From contig WBMZ01004780.1 in NCBI GenBank assembly GCA_013400975.1, forward strand, positions 28,273 through 92,272: a stretch of DNA of 64,000 nucleotides, in the 5' to 3' direction. The stretch comes from Atrichornis clamosus (Eukaryota > Chordata > Aves > Passeriformes > Menuridae). Below are positions 39,501 through 51,500 of the stretch, piece by piece (the stretch's first letter is position 1; each line of letters starts with the position of its first letter). The position numbers and the translations under genes are program-made. Under the pieces are notes generated by a model, which saw nothing but the letters and a program-made list of their open reading frames with translations, ran no database searches and had not been told where the DNA came from.

Positions 39501-42500
39501 TGCTCCGTTTTTGTTGCCCTGACTCACCACCTTTGGGTGGTTCCTGGGCTCTAACCAGATTACACCTCCCCAGCCCATACCCGTGCTATCGGCTGAGCTA
39601 ATAATAATGCTGGTTACTGCTTACTAGCAATATTAAGGCATTGCAAGCTTATCTCTCCCAAGCTAATCTTTCCCAGAGTCACCCTGACAAATAACTTGTT
39701 GCAATCCCCCCATGCTCGTCCTCTCCCTGGTCTAGCAGAGGTTTGCTGGCCCCAGCCACCAAAAACCACCCTGTCACCAGCCAGGGACAGTCAGCAGAGG
39801 TGATGGCCTGGGCAGCAGGCAGGTAGGGCATGGCCAGAGGGAAGGTCACAGGGGCCAAAGGAAATCTGTCCTGCTCCAAGGACAAGCCAGCGGCAGGAAC
39901 AGAGACTGTAGAGCCTCAGGTCCCTCACACACAGGGCACGGACAAAAGGGTGGTGGCAGTGACGCAGGGAACATCGTTGGCAAACAGAGAGCGTGCCCCT
40001 CTGCAGACAATTCCCTTCCCGTTTGCCTGGGGCAGCCTCTGTCCTGGCAGCCTGCCTGTCCCCAGCAGCTCCCAACACGTCCGGGAGCTGCCGCTTCCCC
40101 CCGGATCTCTCCTCCATCATCGCTGGCCTGGCTGGCTGTCACACTGCATCACTGTGTGCCTCCTCCTGCCTCAGGCTGCTGCTGCCAGAGTCCGGTCCCA
40201 GCCCTAGGAACCAGCAGGACAGAGGGTGCCTGGCCCAGCACTATCCCTAATCCTAATCCTGGCTTGGCACCCTCCGTCCCACTGATGCCTGCTACTTCCC
40301 AGGATGGCTTTTGCCATCCTTGCAAAGGAATCCAGGAGGTTTCATGTCACCCACCAGCTCCTTCAGCCTCCTGGAATAAAGTTGGGAAGTGGCTCCCAAA
40401 CTTTCTGCTCCTGTTAAATCCAAAGGAACAGAGGAGATACCGGAGAAGATATCACTGGATGAGTTCACGGAGGTCTCGAGGACACCCCGGAGCCCACGCT
40501 CAGAATGAAAGTGCCATTAAACAGCAAGAGCCAACCATGGGATAATGGAAGGGTTGCTTACTTAAAAACGCCAAAGCCCCAAATTTTTAAGCATTGAAAC
40601 CCACTGCTTTCCCTTCAAGGCAAGCGAAGAATGGGAATATGCAGGGGGCTTTTTAAATCTGGCACTTATAAGAGGGGGGATATGCAAAAAAAACTGGCTG
40701 GCTGAGGAGCACGAAGTATTTAAAACATGCTGGCTGCCAACTTGAGAGCTGACATAATCCATCATGACAACAGAGCCAACCGGGCAGGATTTACAGGGCC
40801 TTTCACCCACGGAGAGGAAACAGAGCCTGATTCAGCCTGGAAGAATGCACAAGAGATACCTGCCGTGGAAAAGTATCCAACAGCCGGATATTTAATGACG
40901 GAGACACCTGAGATGTGGTGATGCAAAGGAGAGCGAGGCAGATGCTCAGCAGAGCCGGGTGAGCATCCCAGGGCAAAAAACCTGCTGCAAAATGACCCTG
41001 GTCTTCCAGGATACTGTGCCCATGGGATGGGCTTTGCCTGCCCTTTACTGGGAAGAAGTGATGAAAGAAAACGGATATACCTGCTGCTTGCAATGCTTGC
41101 TCCAGGATTTTTTCCAAAAGGGATGGATTTGGGGGAGCGGGGGGGAATACATCCCTCCAGGTAGAATGAAGCAGCAGGTCAGTATGGGGAAGAGATAGTT
41201 AAGTTGGGAAGCATCCAAGAGGTCCCCAAATGGAGCCAAGCACATTGCTGGACAACACTGCCCGGACATGGAGACTAATTAAGTGGATGGGTCAGCAGCA
41301 GGAATTGCAGCAAGGCTGGGTTTAGTGGGTGACAGGGTGCATTCTGCACGGCCATGTGTTTGTGCAATTCCCTCTCAATCTCCCTCTCCCAGCAGTTTAC
41401 AGGGAGAAAGGAAGAAGTGTATCGCAAAGCGGTATCCAGGGAAAAGTCTGCGCGCGCTGCCCGGGCTGCTCAGTCCCGCCCCTTTGCATGGAAAAAGGGA
41501 AAGAAAAGAGGGAATCAGTCGTGGACGCGGGGAAAAGGCCCCATGCAGAGGCACAGGCGAGAACAAGCACGGCTGGAAAGAAAGAGGGAGGAATCAAAAC
41601 AAACAAATCCCAGGAGGAAGAGGTCGGGACGGAGAAGGAGTTACCAAGACCTCATCTGGGGCCTGGAGCTACCCCACACCCCCGTAACGAATCCTTGCCC
41701 TCCTCGGGCGGTCATGTGCAAGCCCTATTTTGGGAAACTGAGGCAGGGTCAGCCCCAGCTGCTCGGCGAGGCCGTGCCAGCACCGGGAGAGGCTCCCAGG
41801 GCCGCGTCTTGCCGGTGCCGGCGGCTGACGGAGACGCTGCTGTCACGGCGAGGGCTGGGAGCCACCGGGGCAGCACCGGGAGGCAGAACCCCAGCCACGC
41901 GTCGTGGGGTTGTGCCAGACAAAAAGCAGCCTCATCCCCAGCGAGACCCCCCTCCGTCCCAGTCGCTCCCAGCCCCACACGGGCCGGGAATGGGTGGTGA
42001 GGCCCAATTTAGGCACTCCAACCTCTGCCTTCCCCATCCCCACATGGGGGGCCCCCGAGAGGTTCCCCACTGCCGTGTTGTCCTTCCCTCCTCCCCGCAG
42101 CCACGTCCGTCCTCGTCCGTGCCGCTGGGAGGGAAAACAATCCGTGACCCTCGTCATGCCGGCCATCTTAGTGCTCCCTGCCCCCCCGGGAACACCCCTA
42201 CCTTCCCTGCTCCGGCTCCTCCAGTACAGGACGCCGGCGATGCCCAGGACGTGGCTCAGGACAAAGGCAGCGGGCGGCAGATAGGAGCTCTCCGAAAGAG
42301 GCATCGTCTCCTATTCCCGGCCCGTTATCCCAAGCCTGGCTCCGTATTTCTTCCTCCTGAGGCTGCCGGAGCCCGGCATCGCCGGGAGGGTGAGGGGATG
42401 GGGGCTGAGTCGCTGCTTGTAGAAACTTCCAAAACTTCCTGCCTGCGCCTCTGCCGGCAGCTGGCTGAGTCCCGCGGCGTCCCCGGAGCTGGCAGGGCTT

Positions 42501-45500
42501 GGGGCAGCCAGCGCCGCTGGGACTGGGAGATTTGGGAGCCCGCAGAGGGGGCGGGTAGAGGGCGAAAAGCGAGCGTCAGGCCGGCTCGAACATCTTTCCT
42601 CGGAGTTCTCGCGGCCAAACTCCGTCCGTTCCCCCCGCTCCCTCCTCCCCGCTTGCTGGGGGAGAGACGTCATCTCCTCAACATCCATTCCCAGCCCCGC
42701 TGGAAGGGAGCCGCAGCCGAGGGGATATCGGCGGGAGCAGCTGCCATGGCGGCACCGCCGCGACACCCGCATCCTCGCGGGGGGCTTGGGACAGGCACAG
42801 AACCTCGCCCCCGCCTCGCCCCCCGATGGGTGACGGACAGCAGCGTCCCCTGCCAGCAGACAGCCCGGCCGTGCCAACACGCCGAGGGCAGCCGGGATCG
42901 AGGGCGAGCGGCTGGCACACGCAGGAAGCGCTTTGAGAGGCTCCCCGGGGTACCCAGGGCTGCACCCAGCGCCGTCCGCTCGCAGGAAGCTCTGCCCAGC
43001 AAGGGGGGCAAAAGCGATGGCGACAAAATTTGGGCTTCTGGGAGCTGAGCACCCCCAGCACATTCCCGTCACCCTCCCCGGATGCTCAGTATTAACTGCC
43101 AGGATACCCCCTTGGGGAAACACCCCCAAGAGATGCTCTAACGGGAGATGTTCATCCACTTCCCCACCCTTCCTGTGGGTGGGTGTCCGGCTTGCCCCCA
43201 GCACCACACCTTGCACAGTGAGACTTCGCAGCCCAGCCACACTTACTAACGGTTTGCACCCCGTTGGGCGTTACTCAGGGTTTCAGTTCTTTTCGGAAAC
43301 GCTTCCGGCGGCGGCGGCACCAGGACCGGCGCAGGGAAACCGAGAGTGCCTCCCCAGCCCCTCTGCCGTTGTAACCACAAGCAGCCCTGGTGGGGGAGGC
43401 TCCCACAAAGCCTGGATTGATCTCAGAACCCATCTGAGCACGGCCAGCTCCAGAGGGAAGAAGCTTGGCTCTCGGATAGAAAGTTGTACGGAATTAAAGG
43501 CTCATTTTTTGCCGTTACCATCTCCAAAGGGCTCAGACAAGAGAGGGTTGTTCTGCTGGCACTCAAGGGGAGTTGTTAAAGTGAGGGTGGCACAGAGCAG
43601 ACCCGCAGAGCATCAGCCTGGCTCAGGATTTACCGGGGGGAGAGCCAGGAGTCCCAGCTCAGGATTTACTGACCAGGAGAACCAGGAGTCACAGCTCACG
43701 CAGGGCCAGCACTGCACCAGACACCATCCAGCAGCTCCTGTTCCACAGCTGGGAAACCCCATGAGGTCCTGAGTGTTATCCAGGTGCAAACAGAGATTCA
43801 TATTATATTTATGTCACTGAACAGTTCCCCAAACCCAACAGCCACCAGCTGGTCAGGCCCACCAAGAAAACCACATTGAGCAAAACCCGAAAGACCCAAA
43901 CATTGCCAGAAACATTCCGAAACCTGGCACAGGCTGCCCACAGAAGCTGTGGATGCCCCATCCCTGGAAGTGTCCAGGCCCAAGTTGGACAGGGTTTGGA
44001 GCAACCTGGGATAGTGGAAGGTGTCCCTACCTATGGCAGGAGGTTGGAATGAGAGGGGCTTTAAGGTCCCTTCCAACCCAACCATTCCATGATCCTGCAT
44101 CGTTCCCTGGGGTTCCTGCAACCCCCACATCGTTTGGGCTAACGAGAAAATACAGAACTACCCCGGGGCTCGGCGCTGTTGCAATATATTTTCCAGAACT
44201 CCATCCCTGCCTGGATGAAAAATATCCCGGCATAGTTTTCCTCCAAAGCCGTCTGCTTTCTGTTAAGGCTGCAGGAGGAATGACCCACCACGAGGCAGGC
44301 ACAAGGCCACCATAAATGGGCCCGTGGTCCACCCTGAGTGGGGCAAAGAGCCTTCTGCAAGGCAGATGACTGCTGGTGACGTGATGGAGCTGGGATGTGC
44401 CAGAGGAAAAGGGTCCAGGAAGCAGGAGCTGGTTTCCCACATCCCGTCTCCCCAGCTGCAACCACGGGGGCTCAGCTGCTCCTGTGCTTCCCGGGTGTTT
44501 CCTGCGTGGAGGAGCTGATAAAATGCACTGAGCACTGACAGCTGCTCCAGCTGGACAAGGCTGTGGGTGAAATAAACTCTTAAAATATGTATAAATATAT
44601 ATTTTTACTTACAGATATAAAAATAATTTAATGGAATTGTAGAACATCCTGATTTGGAAGGGACCCACGAGAATCACAAGTTCAGCTCCTGCATATATTT
44701 ATACATATGTGTATTTATATATATAAATACATCCCTCTGCTGCATCAGGACACCCCGGGCATTCCTGGGATCCCCAATTCATCCAGCTCAATTTTTACAC
44801 CATCACCCCACTCTCCTTTTCCCGCTTCAGGGAAGAGGGGGTCGGGGGGTAAGGATAAGGTTCAGGATAAGGCAGGATCCGGGGGCTGATCCAGGGTGTC
44901 AGGAGCCAACAGCAGGTTTCGGGGTGACTCTCTGGGGCTCTGGGGACCACCCAGCCCCGGATGCAGCCACCAGCCCCTCCCGCACTCCCTCCTCCCTGCC
45001 ATGGAAACCACCCCGAGCACCCAAAACACAAACAGCTCATTTTTAGTTCCTCGCAAAGCGGCCTCAGCCCGGAAAGGAAAGGGGTGGGGAGAGGACACAA
45101 ACCTCCCGCCCGCGCAGGAATTTGGGGAGCAGAGAGGCCGTGCCCTCCCACAGGCGGGTCCCCACCTTGCAGGGCACCCCCCCCTTGTTTCATTTGGCAG
45201 CCCAGTGCATCACCCAGAACGGTGGGACCCCAGCGCTGCCCCCCGCGCCCTGCCTGGGGTTTGGGGCACCCCATGGGGCAGCTCAGGGGATGCAGATCCC
45301 GGACCCCCCTCGCTCCAGCCGTGCTCCTGCACGGAGCTGAGTCATCCCGAGCTTTGGGTGTCCTGGGCTGTTCCTCCCCCCTCCATGTGCCTCCCCAGTG
45401 AGTAATGCTCAGGCGACACAGATCAGCTCCCGGCTCCAGCATCTCCTTATATGACCGGAGAAGGCGCCGGGAGCGGCACACGGGAGCCGGGCACAGCCCT

Positions 45501-48500
45501 CGTGTCCCTGGCACCACTCAGGGGATGGAGGCACCCTGGCATCGGTGCGGGTGAAGCCACTGGGGTGCTCCTTTGCCCCCTGGGTGCTGTGGCCTCCCAG
45601 GAGGCGGCGGAGGCTCCACGAGCTCCGGCCAGGGCCGAGTGTCCCAGCCCCGGGAGGTGGCAGCCAGGTGGCACTGTGGAAACGCTGGAATGGGCACCAT
45701 CGGATGGCGCTGGGGACAGAGCCAGAGCTGGCACCCGGCAGCACTGAGCCAGGGTGAGGCATCATCACCCCGGGGCTCTGCCTGCACCCTGCTGGGCCTG
45801 AAGGAATGGGGGTGCTGCCAGTGCCCAACAGCCAACCCCACCAAAGCCCCTCCAGCAGGAACCACTGGACCTGGGAGCAGCTTCGAGTGCACTGGGGGAC
45901 CCTGAGGTGCTTCTCTGCCCCAGAGGGGCAGCAGGGTCACCCCACCCTGGCCACAAGACACCTCACTTCCCACAGCGGGTCAAGGGCCAGGGTCACCCCA
46001 CCCTGGCCACAAGACACCTCACTTCCCACAGCGGGTCAAGGGCCTGTCCTGCAGCAGTGCTGAGCACGCACGGACTCGTGACTGCAGGACAGGAGCCAGG
46101 CTTCCTGCCATGCTTCCTCAGCAATGCTTTTCCCCTTTCTGTTGTTTTTTCCTCCTTTCTGGGAGCTTTAAGGGCAAATCTCAGTCGCTTACGGCAGCGG
46201 CTGAGAATCGACAAGGAGGGGAAGGAGACTGCAGGTTTTGGATCAGGGATGCCCAGGTAAAACACAGACAGCATCACTCGCTGTTCCCGGGGTTAGATCC
46301 CTGGGTTGAGGAGCCTGTCTGGCCTTCCATGGGGGCTGAATGGGGTCACAGCACTGGAGCAAACACTGCAGGGGGCTGAATGGGGCCACAGCACTGGAGC
46401 AAACACTGCACCCCTCACCCTGAGCCAGGGGATGGAGCACACGCCCCACACCACCGCTCAGCCAGAGCCATTCCCCCTCGGATCACGCCTCTTCCCGGCC
46501 TCCACAGCATCACACCCTCCTTGCACAAACCACAGCAAAGGCAGCTGCGGACAGACAGACAGACAGACAGCTCAGCAAGGCGCATCCCTGGCTGCCGAGC
46601 GCGGCCGCACGTGCCAGGGCACCCCATTCTGCCGGCAAGCACGGGCAGGGCCCCGCCGGGGCGCGGAGCCTCGCTCCACCCTGCCCGCGGCGCCAGCAGC
46701 CTTGGGAAAGGAAAGCCAGAACAAAGATGACGTTTCTTCTGATCCGGGCTGTTAAAAACAAGGTGGAACGAGGCAGGTCACAGCTCCCGACGCTGCCCAG
46801 CTCCTCGGCTCCGACTCCCAGTCCTCTCCCGCTGCCGGTGAATCACCCGCCCGAGCGTGTGCGGGCACAGCCGGTGATCCCTCGCCATCCGCCGGGCCCT
46901 GCCCGCCTGCCGCGGGCTCCTGGCAGAGCAGGCACATTCCCCGCGTTCAACATTTCCTTCTGGCTTTCATCATCCCCAAGAGGCCGCGTTCCGGCTGGGA
47001 GGGACAGGGAAAAGCCCGCGGGGGGTCCCGTGCCGGCCCCTGGGCATCACCACCCGGCTCCCGTGCTGCAAAAAACTGGGACTATGAAAACTCCCAGACA
47101 GCAACGCTCTCGCGGCCCTGGAAAACCAACATCCCAAACACAGGGTGTGCGCAAATTGGGATTTTGGCTCTTGTACCCCACTGTCACTCCCCATTTGCAC
47201 AGGGAATAGTGGGAGCTCCAGCTGGGCTTCATCCGTATTAACCAGAGCAATTCCATCCAGCCCAGGGCTGGGGGGCTGTTCTGCACCATGAGGGCAGCAC
47301 AGATCAATATTTGCCTGCAAATCTCTCGCAGAGGAGCTTCCAAAGGTCAGCCGGACACAGCAAAACAAGGGGAGAGGGAAGGGGCTGGGAGGGGACCTCG
47401 GCCCCCCCGCCACCATCAGCGGTAAAATCGGAACTGGCAAAAGGAAGCTCAGATGATAAGAATGGAGATGTTCCCTTTTCCAGCAGACGTCTGGGCACCA
47501 AAATTAGACTAATATCTTTAAAAAAAGACAAGACTTCCCTTCCCACGGCAGAGCTGCCGCCCTGCAGCCAGTGTTGCATCAGGGGGGATGCAGGAAAGGA
47601 CCCCCAGGACCCGCTCGCTGTGGGATATGGAGGTGGAGGGCGGGGATAAGATGGTTCCAGGCAAGGCTGGAAGCAAACATCATTCCTGTGGTTTTCATTC
47701 TGCAAAGGCAAACAGCTGAGCTGCACGGCCACCTGCTCACGACTTAATCATTCCCCAGCAGCGTGAACTCCTGCTCCCGGGCTGGAGGGCAAATCCCCCA
47801 GCTCACCAGCAGCTATGGGGTCTACGGGAATGTGACATCCCAACGGGGGCCATCCAAAGGGACCAACTCCAGTGAGACGGACAGAGCCAACAGGGGAACA
47901 CAGGGCCCCAAGAATCTCAAAAATAACTCAAAAGGAGACCATTCCCTTTGCAGCAGGAGTGGGGAGAGGCTCACCCAGAACCCACAGCTCCTGTAGGAAG
48001 AGCAGTCGGCATCCCCAGGGCTTCCTTTCCTTGGTGGGGCTCCCTTTTTGGTGCCCCAGATTCAGCCCCTTTCCCAGCGGCATCCACAGCCATCAGCACT
48101 TCCAGCCCTGCTCTCCCAGCACAGGCAGGGTGCCCACCCCTCCATGCATCCCCCAAAGTGACCCAAGCTCCCCGTCTCCCACATCATGGATCCCAGCAGA
48201 TCCTTGCGCACGAGCCACGCGCGTGCAGTGCCATCCTGGATACAACTCATTCCGACTCTCTCCAATACTGCTCGGCCTTTGGAACTCTCCCTCCGGCCCG
48301 GGAGCAAGCGTCACATGCTGGAGGGGAGCTGAGGGTGATCTCACCACCTCTTTCCCAGCATGACAAACCTCCCTCCATCCACCCTCCCCAAGGCTGCTGG
48401 GGTTGTGCTGACGCAGCAGTTCAGGCATTATTTCATCGCTTCCCACTTCTCGGAAGCCTCCCGTGGTTTGTCACCCCTCCGAGGACGCTGGCAGGGAGCC

Positions 48501-51500
48501 GGGCCCATTGAGTGATGCCACGAAATTCACGGCCACGTAACCCCGGCTCCCGGAAAGCACCGAACCCCGCTGAGCTGGCACGGACTCGGTGGCATCGTCC
48601 TGCAAGGAGAGGGCAGGAGGGAGCAGGGAACAGGGACAGGCAGCAGCACCGGGGCACAGATAAAAGCTGCACATCCAGGCAGCCAAGCAGAGCTTGGAGC
48701 CAACCTGGATGCAACACGGAAGTGCTGGGTGAGGGGGGGAAGAGGTGAAGCCGGTGCCGGAGGCGAGGAGGATGGGGACGCGCAGGGAAAGGAACAGCGA
48801 AGGTCTCCTGGCAGAAAACACGCGGGATTTTTGGGAGGGAGCAAACGTCAGCTCTGGGCAGAGGAAGGCTTGCTCGCACGCCCACGTGCGAGAGGACACA
48901 CACGTCTGCACGCCTTCCCAGGGGCCTGTGCTGACACGAGAGGTGGCATCTTTCCCAGGCCGGGGGAGGAGGAGGAAGGCGATGCCATCTCCGGGTCCCT
49001 CCCTGCCCCTCCGGCCACGGGGACGACGCCGCACACCTCCACAGAGCCGCCGTCTCCGCGGCTGGGTAAACACCCGCTCCGGAATTCCCAGCACGCCCCG
49101 ACAGCAGAGAGGGAAAGCCATGACAAAACAAATCCTAAAAAACACCCACAAAACCCCCCACCATGAGATCTGATGGAAGCCCCAGCAGAGGGAATCAGCA
49201 CAGCCCCGTGCCGGAGAGCAGCCCAAGCCCCAGCTGAATCCTGAACCCGCTTGCACAGGAGCTGAGCACCACGAATGCCCTGAATCCTGGAAAAATCCCA
49301 TGAATTAAGTCTCAGGTCCCAGCTCCCGTTGGAGGAGCCAGACCCCGCTGCGATGTGGCTGTTTGGGGTGTGGAGCTGCCCCCAGCACAGCTGAGCCCCA
49401 GGGAGAGCTGCAGGGAGCGGGATCGGAGCCTCGGCGCTGGGATCATCCCCGGCTGCTCAAGTCCAAGCTTTGCACTTCCCACAGCCGCGGCTTAGGGAGC
49501 AGGAAAGCCGGGGGGCGGAGGGATGGCCGGCATCAAAACTCCTTTTCTACCAGCTAACAAAAGAGCCGGTGTCTCCGCAAAGAGGCTTGTTATTCCAACG
49601 CCAACCAAAGGCTGCTTGGCAGCGGGAGAAATAGGAAAACGTTAGGCTAGCGGGGAACTGGCTGCGCTTTGTTTGGGGGGTGCTGTGTTTGCACAGCCTC
49701 CACACAACGGGGGTGTCGGGGCCGGGGGGGTCAGGCCTGGGCTCTCCCCTGGGTATGGCCGTGCCGGCAGCCCCCGGCTCTGGCGCCCTCATCCTGCTCC
49801 CCACAAATAAAGCAGAGAGGCAAAGGGAGGTCACCGCCCACGGTGCTGTTAGGAGGCTGTGTGTCCCTCCTTCTTCTGCCCTCAGTTCCTCAGGTGTGCC
49901 CCCAAAAAGCGGCTCAGGGTCTCCCCACGCTGCGAACACGAGGACAGCGGTGGTGGAGCCGCCACCCCGGAGCCAGAGATGTGCAAAGCCTCCCCTGAGA
50001 AATGGAGGTCAAAGAGAAGGAAGCAGCCCATTCCCTCCTCTTCCCCTGCAGATGGAGGGCAGGCAGCAACCTTGAGCCCTGATCTCATTAGATGTCCCAA
50101 ACTAAGCAGTGTGAAACCTGATTAGCGCCGGGCGGGAGGTGGGCGAAGGAGCAGCAGCTTGTTCTGCCAGCCAGCCCCAGCACCCTGCCACTGGAGGGGG
50201 GGTCTGGGGAGCAGGGCACCCACAGGACCCTCCCCACAGCACCCAGGACCTGGTCCTGGTCCTTCCACGCTCGATCACACCGCAGGTCATGGCTGTGCAG
50301 TGCCCTGAAGTGATGCTTCATCCCAGCTGCTCCCGCCAGCTCCTGGCTGGCCAGCCTTGGCATGCAGCAGCACAGAGAAATGTAGGATTAAAAAAAAGGG
50401 GGAGGCAGGAGCCCAAAACCTCTGTTCCCTAGAGACCTGCTCTCCTGCAGAGAAACTTAATCCCTGTTAAAAAGCAAATGAAATAATCCAGTTGCTAGCA
50501 CTGCTCTGCCCGCTCTGTTCAAGCCCCAGATCGGCCGGACCCCTCCAGCCTGGCCCAAACCCAGCAGATTCCCTGAGCAGGGCTGAGCTGGACCCTTCTG
50601 GAGCTAAAAACATCCCTGGCACCACAAAGCTGTGGTGGGAGAGCTGTAAATCAGCAGAGATCCTCAGTTAGGGCACAGCCCACGGGTGTCCCTGCCTGGC
50701 TGTGCTGCCCAGGGGACGCCTCACTGGGTGGCCGTGCTGCGGGAGTGTCACCCACCCTTTTCTCCCAGGAGCAACCAGCCCTATCCTCCTCACACGCAGG
50801 GAGACAGGGCTGGGAGAGCCACACGCTCTTTTGGAGGAACCAAAACCCACCAGGGCCTCCACCCATGGCAGCCAGGGAAGATGTTGGCCCTGGATCTCTT
50901 ATCACAGCCGGCCACCTTGGGCGGCCCCGGCTCCTCGGGGAAGCCACCACATGATGGGACGAAAGCAAACAGTGACGAGGGGACGAGCTGTGGCACCACT
51001 CCAGCACTGTGGCACACAGCAGGGCAGGATGCTGCTCCTCCTGCTGATCTCCCCCGTCCCTCCAGCAGCACTTAACACCTAAACCCCTCTTTTTTAACAG
51101 CAGAAACTCAGCAGAGCCATGAAACTCCTCACTCCGGGTGCGATGGTGAGGTGACAGGGACAAGCACTGACCCACTCCTGGCTGCCCGGTCACGGGGGAA
51201 AATCTGAGCCCAGTTCCCCTGGGGAAAGCACGTGGCAGCACCAAGGTCAGATGGAGCCAGATTAGCTGGCAACGCACGGAGAGGGCCGAGGAGATGCCGG
51301 GTTTGAGCCAGCTGCCAAGTAAACAACAAACTCCTCAGAAAGCGAAACCAGCCTCGTGCTGCTGGTAAAATTAACCCAGCAATAAATTTGTAATCAAATG
51401 TCTTTCCTCAGCCGGGCCCAAAGGATCTGGTCACCTCGGGGCCGTGACAGACGCTGCCCTGGGAAACTCAAGATGGAAACTGTGTGGAAAGTCCGGGTGA

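Noticed and set aside
40244..40261. Telomere-like ccctaatcctaatcctgg
   Set aside because: Only two to three imperfect units in an intron; not an interstitial telomere array.
40803..41117. A first-exon-like segment starting [12 protein letters not shown] with a phase-1 GT donor (CAG|GTATAT)
   Set aside because: The apparent first codon is TTG, not ATG; no ATG start supports it, and the region is not CpG-rich.
41354..43048. A 564-codon plus-strand open frame
   Set aside because: It crosses the exon 1b CpG region. Its translation is Arg/Pro/Ser-rich with no domain, and stop-codon scarcity in GC-rich DNA explains it.
46780..46886. An ATG frame ([14 protein letters not shown]...) in a CpG-rich patch
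   Set aside because: The only possible donor (CGG|GTGATT) is phase 0 and cannot join exon 2; the frame soon stops.
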